NCBI RefSeq assembly: GCF_008831285.2
Contig: NC_045138.2
Coordinates: forward strand, 2,334,143 to 2,398,142
Direction: 5' to 3'
Source: Nymphaea colorata
Taxonomy: Eukaryota; Streptophyta; Magnoliopsida; Nymphaeales; Nymphaeaceae
Length of the DNA: 64,000 nucleotides
Shown here: positions 1 to 13,200 of the stretch, piece after piece
Layout: every line of letters begins with the position of its first letter
Numbering within the stretch: position 1 is the first letter of the stretch
Notes under the pieces: generated by a model
Seen by the model: the letters and a program-made list of their open reading frames with translations, nothing else
What the model was told of the DNA's origin: nothing
The model's database searches: none
Program-made: the position numbers and the translations under genes

Positions 1-3000
1 TTGACAATTTGGTCAAAAAACTTACGTTTCGCTACGCCTCATTTGGTTTTGCCTTGCTTCACAAGCTCAATCTCCCTTTTCTTTTCATCACATTTAACAT
101 CAAAATAAACTGAAGTTCAAATATTGCTTCTTCTGAAAATAAGTTGTTCTTATTAAGTTTCTATTGGATTGTAAGAATCTTATTGTAACTCTGCAAAATA
201 TTTTCGTCAACAATTATATTTGTCAAACTTAATTTGAACATATATGATTCGAAAAATGGCATGGGAATGATGGTTTGCAGACGTGAATGACCCCCAAATC
301 ATCCTCAAAAGAGAACTAGTTCCATATGGTGACCATAATGTCAACAATGGGGAGCAGCCTATAAAACCTGTTTAACATAACAAGTTTATCTACCATTATA
401 TGCACCAAAATTACATTGCATTGGAAGTGCAATGAGTTCCAGTAATTGTCAGTTCTTCAACCACAATTCTGCTATCGCTTGGAATGCAAAAATGTCATCA
501 AGAAAATGAAAGGAAAAAGAAAACAAAATAACAAGGTATCGTTCAGACAGTAGATGTAGTTGGCACAATTCACAAGACAATATGTTCAAGAATGCAGCAA
601 CGTATCCAGGATTGATACAATCAGCTCATTTCTGTTGTTCTTCAACACCCAATCTCTGGAAAGTATACCTGCAAAGTATACGGAAGATAACTCAACAATC
701 CTGAGAATACAAAAAGGCTAGGAAATTAGAGAGAGAGAGAGATTCATCCTTCCAGTACTGAAAGATTAGAAAATGTAGGGAAAAGTGCCCATCTGCACAA
801 AAAAGGTCCGGGGAATACTACTATCAGTTAAACTTCTACCAGTTTAAAAAAGCCTCCGTAACTTCCAGCCGGTGCTCTTGCATCCCCTTTTTCTAAAATG
901 GAACACATGGTAAGGGGATTCTTTGCTGTTCTCAGCATTCAATAATGAAGAAACCACCGCTAAAATGAACCAAAATAATAGGCCATCCTAGTGAGCATGG
1001 AAAAAACCCAATCTTTGTCAGTTAGAAGTTTGAACCAATGCACCAACCCCACCGGCCACCACCAAACACACCCAAAGAAAAAAAAAAAAAAACTAAGTAC
1101 CAACGATAAAATTATGTGAAGTTTTTTTTTCTAGAATAATTCATTGGGAGCATGACTCTTTTAGCAGGTTATATCAAGCAGAAAATGGGAAAATACAAGT
1201 TATAACATTCTCTGTGAGGGCCTACTAGCATCCATTGTGCACAAGAGCTCCACCCACTCGGCCTGAAGTTCGGACCTAAGATCATTAAGTTGAATGCCAT
1301 CAAAAGTTTGATTTCAAGAATACACCTTTTTGCATGATAACATCGACACTTAGCTTACCAAGCTTGCATTTTTTTTTCCTTTTCATTTGTCATTAAAGGT
1401 AAGCCCCAATCATCAAGCCTTAAGAGGACAACACCAAGGGAAAGCTCACAATACAGCCTCTAATAAAATTTTAAAAACCAAAAAAAAGAAAGGAAGAAGA
1501 AGAACCATAATTAGGACCACTAATGAAATTGATGTGGTCAATAACACCTCTATGCAGAGAGCTAAACATAAACAGAGTTACAGAATCTTCACCAGAGCAA
1601 CATACACTCATACCTCTGGCTGATGGCATTAGATGCTTCCATATGCTAGTACATAAAGAAACGTGTGCACATATAGCACAACTTTTTCTGCTTTGATCAT
1701 AGCCGTAAATCTTATTCTTATGCTGAACAATTTCTGGCGGACTTTCCTAGGAAGCTCTTTGAAAGGTGCTTTCTTAAAAGCAAATGTCAGAAAAAAAGAT
1801 CAAGATACTTGAGGAATTTCAAGAACGTTAAATAATTTTATCAGGATCAGAATTGAGAGGATTGTAGCAGTGCCGTTTATAATTGTGCACGTGTACAGCG
1901 TATACCAAATGATCGGATGCTACCTGCCCCAATTCTCATCAATGAAGACATCCAAAATCCGTTCCACTTAAGCCTAAAGAGAAAGTTGCTTCAGGCGAAT
2001 AGACAATCCAACCGACCGTCTGACATTACTAGAACGCACAATCCTACAACTAGAAGTTCGACGGAAGAGAACAACTTAGAGTAATAAAATTTACCATATC
2101 AACATCAGAGATGACATAAATAAATATGAAGATAGAATAGAGGGAAAAGGGACATGCTAATGAGTTCATATTCATCCGACAATCACAGGAAGTCTGATAC
2201 TGGTTTTTATTTAAGGATGATTGCCAAATAACATTTCAAGGGGAATAAATTATACTTGGAGAGTGGAAGTTCCTAAAGTTCACATCATCCCTCGGACAAC
2301 TTCTGGTTCAAAAACTTTGGTTATAGTGCATGCAGTAAACATCGTCATGCCCAACAAGATCTAAACAACGTAGAGTAATTTAGTAACGGTGTAATACGAC
2401 GGATTTATGTGTTGATATGAAACAGATGGACACTACAGTTAGTACAGGAACTTATGAGATTTTTTTTTCTCATAGGGAGGCTACGGTGTATCACATAACC
2501 ATCTTCCTTTCTTTTTTTTTTTCTTTTTGGGTGCTTTTTCAAAGACACCTATTATGGCAATTCGGTGAAAATTCTTCTAATTTTCACGGACTTTACGCAT
2601 ATTAAAAAAGAAGAATTAGCAAATACAAAGTTTTATATCAAGTATGTATTCATCCATTTTGGCACTAAATCCTAGCGAAGCAACCCAGTGGCCAAAACGT
2701 TCAGTTTAGGTTTGCCAATTCGCATTTGAGGACAGGATAAAGAAACCACTATAAAAGCACAAAAGTCCCCAAACTTGCGTACCAGCAATTCAAAAATAAA
2801 AAGCAAGCACAATAGAATGAATATCAGAAAACGAACAATGACTTCAAAAAAGGACGATAAGGTCAAAAAGCTTCAAAACACCGAAACTCCTGAACACCTT
2901 AAATTTAGCCAATACCTAATCCTTCAGAATAACAAGAATTTGAATAGCATTGAGATTTCGAAAGCATAAAGTACTCCGAAGGCGAACCCTTCACGGATGA

Positions 3001-3133
3001 AACTAAGGCGTTTAAAATTAACATTTTTCCCCTGAATCTCCTAAAGCAACAAAGCCAGATACGTGCCACGAACAAGATAAAAGAAAACAACAGAAAATGA
3101 GAAAGCCCAGAAGACATTTCCCGGAAACTCACA
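1..3133. other. Region downstream of INH3 without a supported coding gene
   Basis: No convincing coding exon was seen on either strand. Just past the stop codon of the INH3-like gene, the minus strand carries a strong splice donor (GTGAGT, 3132-3127). At 670-669 there is a plausible acceptor (TTTGCAG) before a short stretch ending near 615. The region could therefore be a 2.4-kb intron in the 3' untranslated region of that gene. This is inference; no transcript evidence is available. The rest is AT-rich with short A and T runs. Confidence 0.35.
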
Positions 3134-3156
3134 GGTGTGTCAGGACTCAGGAGTGA

Positions 3157-3468
3157 TCAATGGGACGAGCTACAGCATCCCTCGTGGTGCCTCCCCTCTC
3201 GATCGCCACTCCGGTTCTCCTCCTCCTCGTCGCTCGTGTCCTCATCGAAGGGCTTCTGTTTGTGGAAGATGCAGCACTTCTTCGAGCTCTTCCTCTGAAG
3301 GAACTCATTGTCGACCGTACCTTCCTTCCACGAGACCTTCTTGGGCCGCCGGTTGAGGCGGAGTACGAGCGTCTGCGGCTGCTGAGGAAGGGTGCTAGGG
3401 CTAGGATTTTCTTCAAGGATAATCGTGGTGGCTCCCGACCCCACCGCCCGGAGGGAACTACGAGCCAT
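3157..3468 (-). CDS. INH3: Protein phosphatase 1 inhibitor-3 (PPP1R11/YPI1 family)
   Basis: This is a single-exon, 103-residue small regulator of type-1 protein phosphatase. Residues 35-80 carry the family hallmark. A basic [15 protein letters not shown] block contains the PP1-docking RVxF-type motif KVSW (44-47). It is followed by VDNEF, the cysteine pair in KKCCIFHK (63-70) and the acidic [12 protein letters not shown] segment. The tail is His/Cys/Ser-rich. Length fits the family (about 100-130 residues in plants and animals). In this family the protein binds PP1 catalytic subunits, mainly in the nucleus, and inhibits them. The start is the ATG at 3468; the frame continues six codons upstream only to a GTG. 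A TATA box lies about 175 bp upstream, and a consensus splice donor follows the stop codon, suggesting a 3' UTR intron. Family assignment is firm; the symbol follows the Arabidopsis homologue. Confidence 0.88.
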   Translation of the reverse strand: MARSSLRAVGSGATTIILEENPSPSTLPQQPQTLVLRLNRRPKKVSWKEGTVDNEFLQRKSSKKCCIFHKQKPFDEDTSDEEEENRSGDREGRHHEGCCSSSH

Positions 3469-3639
3469 TCCCCGGGAAAAAAACACAGCCGGATTCTAGA
3501 GGCAGAAAGTCCGATCTCTCACTTTCCTGTCGCAGAAGGTCTCGTCGATCGGCCGAAATTTGCGCCGGAAGGAGATTCCGCGTTGGAGACAAACCGTTCT
3601 CCTGGTTACGTTCCAGGCGAGAAGCTTCGCGGTGGCTTG

Positions 3640-3648
3640 CTTATATAG
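3640..3648 (-). promoter_or_regulatory. TATA box of the INH3-like gene
   Basis: The minus strand reads GCTATATAAGC here, a good plant TATA box. It is about 175 bp upstream of the ATG at 3468, so transcription would begin near 3610 and leave a leader of about 140 nt. A GGCCCA-type site II element lies further upstream, near 3697. The role is inferred from position. Confidence 0.5.
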
Positions 3649-5087
3649 CAAAGGGTTCAACGGTTCGGGTCTCAGACTGGATCAGGTCAATTCCACGGCC
3701 CACGCTTCTATTCTGACATTTCATCCGCTGACGATTGAAAGCACCCAAACATGAAGCTCAAACTCTCACATCGTGCCAGCAAACATGTCCAAGCATACTT
3801 CATAATTTCAAATAGATAGGGCAATATTGTAAATATTGTTTCTTATCGGCGCATATATAAAGAATAGATATTTAATGTTAGTGGAGAAATATAAGGAAAA
3901 AGGGTTAACATAAATCACGGCTCCACTTTTGAAAGTTTAAAATAAACATTCAATTTTCTATAAATTGTTTCAAGAACCCGTCTAAAAGACAAAAAAATAT
4001 TAGTTTTGTAGTAAAATGACAAAAATACTTAAAGAGAAAATATATCGAAGGATTGATTTTATGCGAGAAGCATTTTTGTCATTTTACATAAAAAAGAAAA
4101 TTAATACTTGTTTATTAAATTTTAAATAAATAAAAAAAGAGAAAACTATACCATACCACTAGGTATTGGTAAATACCATACCACTAGGTAGGTAAGGGGC
4201 AAAAACTAGATCTCTTAAATTTAAATTAGAAAATGTTTTAAACAAAAAATAAACCTTCCAATGTATTTATAAACACCAATTTAATATAAATCCTGTTTTA
4301 ATTCAGTTTATCCTGAAAAAAGTTTTGATCTTTCTACCATCATAAGTTTTATGCCACAAGAGCGGTTTACTTTTTTTATTATTAAAAATATCACTAAAGT
4401 AAATAAAAAATGACTAACTTAATATATATGTTTGACCAAATCACTCTGAATATTATATCTATAAGGTCAGATTGTGAAGAAAACATCTTTATAATTCATT
4501 TTAACGACTCTAGTTTTTTACTGTTAATATGTTACTATATATATATATATATATATAACAGTGATTTATTTTGGGTGGTATCACTGCATTTGTCAGCATA
4601 TTTTTTTATATATAAAGAGATAGAGAAATCCATGGTTACCTTAAATATTAAACTTTAGGTTCGGTCAAATGCATCTACAAAATTCGGTGGCATCTCTTGT
4701 CACTATACCTTTACTTTTATATTAATTTAAAGTGGAAACTACATGTGTTTCATGTTAATGAAAAATCAGAAGCAGAAGACTTCTTATCTATTATAAAGTT
4801 TTTTTCTCAAATGCGTCGCTCATGATAAATCCACATTTGTCTTGGAATCCAAATTCAAGAGGCAAATTTGCCGGTTAAAGTTGTCACAAAATATTTCTTA
4901 CAAAATAAATAAATGAGTTAAAAGAATGACATAGGACATAAACTCATTTTGTTAAATAACACAACATTTACATACATTTGTTCATATTGTCCAACAAAAA
5001 GAAAACTAAGTGTCTTGGAATGACGTTTTTATCTTTAAATGGTGAGGTTTTTTTCGGATATAATAGAACAAGTTTGGAAAAAATGAA

Positions 5088-5171
5088 AAAATGAAAAAAC
5101 CTGATAAATTTTTAAAAAGTAAAAATGGGAAAATGAAAAAACCTGATAAATTTTTAAAAAGTAAAAATGGG
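5088..5171. repeat. Tandem duplication, two copies of about 42 bp
   Basis: A 42-bp AT-rich unit containing AACCTGATAAATTTTT occurs twice head to tail and nearly unchanged. It is surrounded by A-rich low-complexity DNA. A recent replication-slippage duplication is the simplest reading. Confidence 0.7.
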
Positions 5172-7029
5172 TGGAAAATAAAAATGAGTTAGAAACTAAT
5201 AGCACAAACATTAAAAGATAAGTAGATTGCAACAAATAAAAAATAAAAAAAACTGTTTGACATTAAAAAAACTGAAAACAAAAATGAAAAAAAATAGAGA
5301 AAATGAAAAAACATAAAAAAATGAGTTAAAAACGTGTTTTTTTCGTTTTTAATGTTTTTTTAATATGTTTTTTAAAGTTTAAAACAACAAGTCAATTTTT
5401 TGCGTTTTTTTGAAAAAAAAACGTGTTTTTTAACTTTCAATTTACATATTGATATTCTTTTTTACATTAGAGAAAGTTGATGTCTAGAGAATTTAAAACC
5501 AAAACTTAGCCGTCTACCAAACATCAATTGCACCAACCGACTTGAAGTCAAGAAAGAAAGTTGGATCATCAAAATGCATCTCCTTGATTCAAACTTATTA
5601 TCTATGGTTCACCTAATTATAGCTTTTGATTTTTTTAAAAAAAAAATGTACTAAAAAAGAGTGTCAAAATCACGCCAGCTTTATAAAGAATGGGATTTTT
5701 CCCTAGAAAAGGCAAAACCTGATCATTGTTCACGTGGGCACTGTGACTAAAAATCATGAGATAAAGAATCGCGGGCTTATTTATCACATCTTGGCAACTT
5801 GCATTTCAAAAGCACATGACTTTTCTTTTTCTCTTCCTTTCAAAAGAGTCATGACAAGTTATTCACCACCACAACTGCAGATTTTAAATAACCACAAATT
5901 GCAAAACAACTTTTGCCCTCAATGAGTTAACTCACGTGAACTTGTGCTGTTTTAATCACGAAAAAGGGGGAGAAGTCAAAAAATAAAAATAAAAATAAAA
6001 AAGATATTTTAGCTTGCAAGTAACTGAAAATAACTGATTGAAGGTCAAGAGTTCAATACCTAGATGAGTATTGATATGGCAGAATATCTAAACCTAACTC
6101 AAATAAGGCCATTTGGCCGTTATGGTTACAAGCATGGGGCGGAGCCAAGGGGGATTGCATGGGCCTTAGTCCCACTTTAATTTTTTTTTTTTAATTTACA
6201 TGCAAGTTTTAAAAAAAAATCACTTGTCATATATAAAAATTTTGAAAAATAATATTTTGGATTCTGTCACAATTAAGAAACTTTATTTTGTCCTCCTTCA
6301 CAAAAAATTTCTGAAGAAGGGTGGACGTGAAAACCTACCTCTCCTCCAATAGAATGGACATGCAACTTGCAGGAAACAGCTTTTGCTGGGGTTGGGCCTC
6401 CTTCCTTTATTAAAATATAATGTCAATTACTATGTATATATATATAAGAGCCTTTTAGTTATTATAGTTAACGGAAATGCAGTGCTTATTTTAAAAAATC
6501 ACAAAAAAAATGATTTTATTAGGAGTTATAAGTAAAATCTAGTCTCCAAAATAAATAAAAAATTGATGCATTCTCAAAAACCTTTTTTTAAAAAAAAAAT
6601 CATGAAGAAGCATTTCATCCTAGGCCATGGCCCCACCCTAACTAACTTAAAAAAAAATACATTAGAAAAATAAAAAAATGTTAGTTGTGCAATATATTTT
6701 TTTTATTTGGGTTCGGTTTAGATCTATCCACATCCGAGATTGAACTATTTGGCGCACCATGAAACAAAATTGTGGCTCCTCCCCTGATTCCATGAGATGG
6801 TTTGGTAAAGCCTTGGAGCTAAAAAAGTTAGATCATAAGTTCAAGCGCTAAGTTAAGACTAATCGTCTCGGTGAGTTTTTTCATGGCTTGATGGTTGGGG
6901 TTCACTCGTCGTTATGGTTCTAGAAGATACTAAGTTATCAAAATAATACCACCAAAATTAAATGAAATTATCAAACTTTTTTCACATTTGAGCTTATCGT
7001 TTGTAAATTCATGTGTCATAACCCTATTT

Positions 7030-7400
7030 GGGCTTGACTCAAACTTGCTCAAAAAAATTCAGCTCGTGCTCGACTCAAGCTGAGTTTGAGCTTACAAAAA
7101 TACTCACAATTAATAAACGAGTTGAGTTCGAGTTTTAGAAACTCGACTTGTTTATACTCAACCCGACTCGACTCGCAAACCGATACTCTTTATAATATTG
7201 CCAAAACCGGTTTCACAACTTACACGGGTTAACACTTACATGAATTGAACGAGTTAATGCTTATATGAATTAACGCCTAAACAAGTTAAATGGGTTGAAT
7301 GAGTCGAGTTCGGATTCGATTTTGTGTAGTCGAGTCGAGCTCCGGCTTGCTATAAGAGCTCGAGCTTGAGTTTTTTTAGCTTGTGTCATGTGCAACCCTG
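7030..7400. repeat. CTCGAG-type interspersed repeat, truncated copy
   Basis: The stretch is packed with variants of GAGTCGAG and GAGCTCGAG and ends in GTGCAACCCTG. That end matches the right terminus of the intact copy at 23,922-24,254. No matching left terminus or target-site duplication was found, so this copy is probably decayed at one end. Other relatives lie near 42.2, 42.6, 43.7, 47.3, 47.9 and 64.0 kb. Confidence 0.6.
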
Positions 7401-8048
7401 GACACAACTCTAGACCCTAGAAGCAAGAGGAAAGAGAGAGGGTTTGGCTTTCGCTCGATTGATGGGATCAATCTTCCTACTCACCTGAAAATATATATGT
7501 CATACACAAAACTTAGCTGGTATTGATAAGTGTCTCGCCATTTGATTCAGATTCAGGGGCTGAGAATGGGAGATAGTTCTAAAACGATGGATCCGTCGCC
7601 TGATTGTAAGCTAAATTTTTCAAACTGATCTTTACTTGGTTCCTTCTTATCGAATGCTTGGAATAAAAGCAACCAATTTGGTCAAAAGCTTCGAAAAGAA
7701 CAACTTGATTTGAAATTGAGATAAAGAAAGAGATCAATGGTCTTGTGTACAACACAAGCAACTCAAGCGCAATAGCAGAAGGTGTTTTTATAAAGAGAAA
7801 CATTGTCTTCTTCAATAAGTGTTTCAAGAACATCATTATGGTCCAAGTTATTGCTTTCAAAAGCATGGTATAATTACTTTTATTGTCTTCACACCATATT
7901 TATTGAAACAAAAACGTAATGTTTTTAGGAAACGCGATTCCTTGATCACCACGTTCTTCCAATCAAGCACCCTTTAAATATGAGGTCAATTTAATTTAAG
8001 TAGGGTCCCTATCGTCGAAAGGGTAAGACTCAGTCCATTTCTTTAGCT

Positions 8049-8053
<5 letters not shown>

Positions 8054-8091
<38 letters not shown>

Positions 8092-8098
8092 ACTTAAT
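8054..8098. repeat. (TA)n microsatellite
   Basis: An uninterrupted run of about 22 TA units. Confidence 0.9.
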
Positions 8099-8219
8099 CT
8101 TGTCAGATGTTGCATGACGAAAATTTAAAAATTTGTAGTTAAAAAATAATCACTATATTGGTATTAGCGATGGTTTATGATGAGGAGATGTTTGATGGTA
8201 GTTGTTACTCCCACAACAT

Positions 8220-8359
<140 letters not shown>

Positions 8360-8875
8360 GGGGGAAAAGAGGTAGCAACCATAATATAAGATTGGATGCA
8401 AATTATATCATCTGTTTAAGGAGATTAGACAGTTGAGATGAAGTTCAGAAAACAAAAACCATGCTGTATTTAAAAGGGACAAAAATAATTTGTTTCCTTC
8501 TAGAACGGATATTTCTGTTTCTTGAAAATATAGCTTGCTTTTATTTTTTTCAACTTAATATCAACCATCTCACTCCCTTATAAATGCTTATATATATATA
8601 TATGTATATATGTATATATATATATAAAAGCATTTATTAGTAGCTGATGTGGCATTTTCTTGTTGAATTCGACTAGTTGATCACAAACTCAAATGGAACA
8701 CTAGATTATAATGGAACATTTGCATCCCTAAACTTTCTCTCTCCTGATGTTTTTTCTTATATTCTGGATGTACCCAAAGAGGTATCACCTGTTCCAATCC
8801 GAGAGAGACTCTTAATTTCACAACCAAGTTAAGGGGTATAACATAACTGGTCAGGCAGGCGGGTGCGTACCATTC

Positions 8876-8965
8876 AAATTCTGTGGGTCTTATTTTCATG
8901 GATCGTAAAAAGTAAATCGCAAATTCCGTGGGTCTTATTTTCATGGATCGTAAAAAGTAAATCGC
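8876..8965. repeat. Tandem duplication, two copies of 45 bp
   Basis: A 45-bp unit beginning AAATTCTGTGGGTCTTATTT occurs twice in direct succession with one visible base difference (CTG versus CCG). It lies in non-coding DNA. Confidence 0.8.
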
Positions 8966-10262
8966 AATATTGTAGTTGATGGGTATGTGGGTATGTCGTA
9001 CCCCACTCAGATCTGAATGTAACTTAACAACCCCAGAGGCAGGGGAAGCCCGCTTCTTCCGATGGTGAGTTGTTAACCTCCTACTAACCCAAAGCCGAAC
9101 GTCTGATAAGGCAGTGACCTTTAAGAATCATGGATTTGAGATCTCCAATACGCTTCCAAGTTCTGTTTCAAGCCAAAGAAAGGTCCAATGATTGCTAGTA
9201 TTGCACATTCATGATGCATTTTTATTTGATCCGGAATAATATTGTTATAAGTTAACTATCTAAAATCTTTGAGCCTAAGATTTCAAAACCTCAAATCACC
9301 TGGATCTGAAGCAACCAATCTCGGGGATAGAATGAAAGAGAGTCATCTAAATTGCTGATTTTCAGCTCCTACAAAGAAGCAATTGCTAGATGTACTAGAA
9401 TAGGACTAAGCTTTCTGACGTGTTGATCAAATAATAATCTTACATGCATCTTTACAGCTTGGATATACCATGTATAAAAGATTCAAAAGCTTATGTCCCC
9501 ATTAAATATGACGTTTTCTTCTCTCTCTCTCTCTCTCTCTCATCTCCATATATTGATTTTAAACAAGGTTTTTATCTGTTTCAGCAACCTTGTTGATACA
9601 GAGACACAGTCATATTAACAACCAACATCAAGACAAGCTTTGTGACACTAAAACTTGATTTTAAATCCTTTGCAGTATAGTTTCTGCGTGTCATTCAGAT
9701 GTGAAAGTATTTTGCTTTCTCATATATAGAATTGCGTCCTTACAACTTATACATGTATAAAAGTTTTAAGTCATTACTTAAAAAAGAAAGAAAGAAAAAT
9801 ATATCGGGTCAGGCTTTTTTGAGGGGTGGCCCAAAGCCAAGCAAAGCCATGCTAAAAGAGGGGATTCATAAATTTTTTTTGCAGGGTGGATGCAACGTGG
9901 GGGGACATGGAAAGCCACTTCCTTTCGGCCAAAGCAAAAAGCAGGGGAGGTGGGGAGAGAGGAGGGCCTCCTCTTCTTCTTCCTCCTCCACTTTTGTTGG
10001 GTTTCCACATCTTTTTTACTAGAGAGGGCAATGCCCACCACCCTCCTCTTACCTGTTCAAACCCTCCATTTTTGGTCATCACCACATTCCTCCCCACTCA
10101 CCCCCATCCCCTGCCCATTTGCCATCAGTGCTTGAGATGCAGAGACAGAGGAGGATGGTGGTCGTTCACGCCATGAAACCCATGTTCTAGACCTGTAAAT
10201 TGTTGGACTGCATCTTGAGCCTATAGACCTAGAGAAGGGAGAGAGAGAGACTGTGTGTCAAG

Positions 10263-13200
10263 ATGTTGCAGAGGGCGGCGAGCAACGCTTATTCATGGTG
10301 GTGGGCAAGTCATATCAGGACCAAGCAATCCAATTGGCTGGAACAGAACCTTCAAGGTGATCCTGTTACTCATAAGTCGTATATCTTAATCACGTCTCAG
10401 TTTGTAGGTTGCCTCCACGAGAATATCATCCATACCAGCTTACCAAAATTGGACCAATGGATTCTGCGGCACCTCTCTTGATCCTATCAATACAAGTGCA
10501 GTAGTTTTTACAGGACCTGATTCTGTTTCTTCCTTCCTTTTTTCCCTTGTTGGAATACAAACAAAGCATGCTTTAAGATGAATTTAAAATGTCTTAGTTA
10601 TATAGATTAATATGAGCAGAAGCGTCGTGAATTTTTTCTTAAGATATTGGAGCAGATTACTGATGTCTTACATATACATCAATATGAGCAGATATGTAAA
10701 TCTGTAGATCTTTGAATAGATCACTGATATCCTTAGATCTACATATAGGCATGTCAGACTCTGGAACTGAGCAGAATCCTTATGTGAACTTGCGAAACCT
10801 TCGGGTTTAGAGCAGACTACTCTCATGTAATAAGCTCGTGTATGTGTAATGGTTCAGAAGCATCATCCATGTGTAAACCGGACAGTTTTTCTACGTTTGC
10901 GCAGATTATGAATTAACAATGAAATAGTTCTGCTTTTCTTTTTCTTTGTTTCTTTCTCTTTTTATGGAACAAAAGAAAATGTACGTATGAAGTCACTATA
11001 AAGTGATTCACTTGTTCATGGGGACAAGAACAGAATGAAGCGAGCTTTCAATAGCCATAAAAAATTATTGAACGGCAATTACAATGAACCAGTTTGTTCC
11101 ATATGCAGACATGGAGGTGAAGGTGCAGTCTGTGCTAAAACTCATTGAAGAGGATGGAGATTCCTTCGCCAAACGCGCAGAGATGTATTACAAAAAGAGG
11201 CCAGAGTTAATCCACTTCGTTGAAGAGTTTTACAGAAATTACAGGTCATTAGCAGAACGATATGATCACATCTCTGGCGAATTGCACAATGCCCGCAGTA
11301 CCATTGCTACTGCCTTTCCAGAGCAAGTCCCTTTCGCGATTCCTCACGAGGAGTCTTCCAAAGAGAAAGGCACCCTTTCGACTGCTCGTGGTGAATCGAG
11401 CGATGGTTTGTCCAAAAAACCACCACCACCACCACCACCATCATTAGCTAAAAGGTTGGACCCAAATAATTTGAAGAGCAAAATGAGCAATTCGACAAAT
11501 TCAGATCCAGCAGTTGATAAAGCAGTTGCCCAGAAAGAGATTGATAAGCTTCAGAAGGAGGCGCTGATGTTGCAGGTAGAAAAAGAGTTAGTCAAGAGCT
11601 CATACGAGGCTGGCCTAGCAAAATACTGGGATTTGGAAGGCCAAATTTTGGAGGTGCAAGCCACGCTGTGCCTTCTACAAGAAGAATATGGGCTTGGGAG
11701 TAGCATAGAGGTTGAAAAAGAGCAAGCCTTAATGGCTGTTACAGCTCTGAGATCCTGCGAGCAAATGCTTGGAAATTTGCAGGAAGAGCAGCAGAAATCA
11801 TTACTAGAAGTGCAGACTGAATCTGAAAGAATAAAGATAATGGAAGAGAGTTTGAAGCTGTTGAAGGATGATTTCATTAAACGCCATCCAGAGATCTGTC
11901 AACTTGACGATGAGGATCCAAAAATAGTTGCACATCCAACCATGAAAACAATGGAAGAGGAACTTTGCAATCTTAAGAAAGAGAAGGCTGATTATCAAGT
12001 TGCTTGCCAGAAAATAGTGAAACATTTGGAGGTAGATGACAATGATCTGAGTGTTCCTGAGGTGAGTCAACTAATTGATGAGCTTGCAAGCAAAGTTGTC
12101 ACTCTGGAAGCAGAGGTTTCATCCCAGAATGCACAGATTTCAAGACTTAAATCAGAAACAGATCAGCTGCAAGAGCACTTGCAGGGCCTGCAAGAAGACA
12201 AGACGTCACTTATGGATGACTCCAAGGCCATGATCAACAGAATAAAAGGCCTTGAAGAAGAGTTGCAGGAGGTTCAATGTCTCAATCTTCACATTGAGGA
12301 ACAGAAAGCGCAGCTTGAGGCCAACCTTACAGAAGTACGCTGCAAGCTTGGTGATCTTACAGAGAAAATGAAAGTCCAGCTGCATCAGAACGAAGGTGAA
12401 AACATTGATCTATTTGAATCAGGAAGTGGAAAGCCTGCTGTCGAACTCCAAGAGGAAGAACATGCAAATGGAAACCCAGCCACGGAGTGTCAAGTGACAA
12501 GAGATGCCAATAATGCGCAGGAAAGAGAAGTCAGAAAAGAAAGCAATTCCAGAGGTAAATTGCAGGAGGTACCTGAAGAACCTCATTCCGTATTTCACGC
12601 AGAAGCCAAGTCAATTGAAGATAGCAAGCAAATCCTAAGCACTGAACACCAAGAAGAAAATGGTGTTATAAATAGAATACAAGATGAACAAAGCAATAAC
12701 AATGGTGGACTACAAGATGCAGTTGAGGAATCTAGTTCTGAACTTGACACGGAAGCTATCCTGAGCCAAGAGTTCAAGGAAATTGGAACCACAGCAAGTG
12801 AAGAGGAGAAAGATGTGAAAAATAGAATTGAAACTGATCAAAGCAATACCAGGAATACATCGCATGATGTGGTTGAAGAACCTGGTTCTGGATTTGATGC
12901 AGAAAGCAAATTGAATAAAGATTCCAAGGAAGTTCCAACCACAGAAAGTCATAATGGGAAAGTTGTCAAGAATGGAACTGAAATCGAAGAAAGGGATATC
13001 AAGGACGGGCTGCAAAAGGTCGTTGAAGTATCCGGCTCTGAATTTGGTGCGGAAGCTAAATCCACGCAAGAAACCTCTCCCGAATTTGATACTGAAGTTG
13101 AAAACAAAGGGGAACCTGAAACAGATATCGAAAATGCTAGTACTTGTAGTGAATTACAGAAGTTCAGCCTGGAATTAGTTGACACAGAAACTTGGCAAAG

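Noticed and set aside
3160..3648. 162-codon plus-strand open frame over the INH3 locus
   Set aside because: It is antisense to the recognisable INH3 coding exon; its length follows from the GC-rich exon. No family resemblance.
8876..8965. Direct repeats that might suggest a CRISPR-like or regulated array
   Set aside because: Only two adjacent copies with no spacers, in plant nuclear DNA. A simple tandem duplication.
9732..10176. Several overlapping frames upstream of NET2
   Set aside because: GC-rich promoter or leader DNA; none has an exon-like context or recognisable motif.
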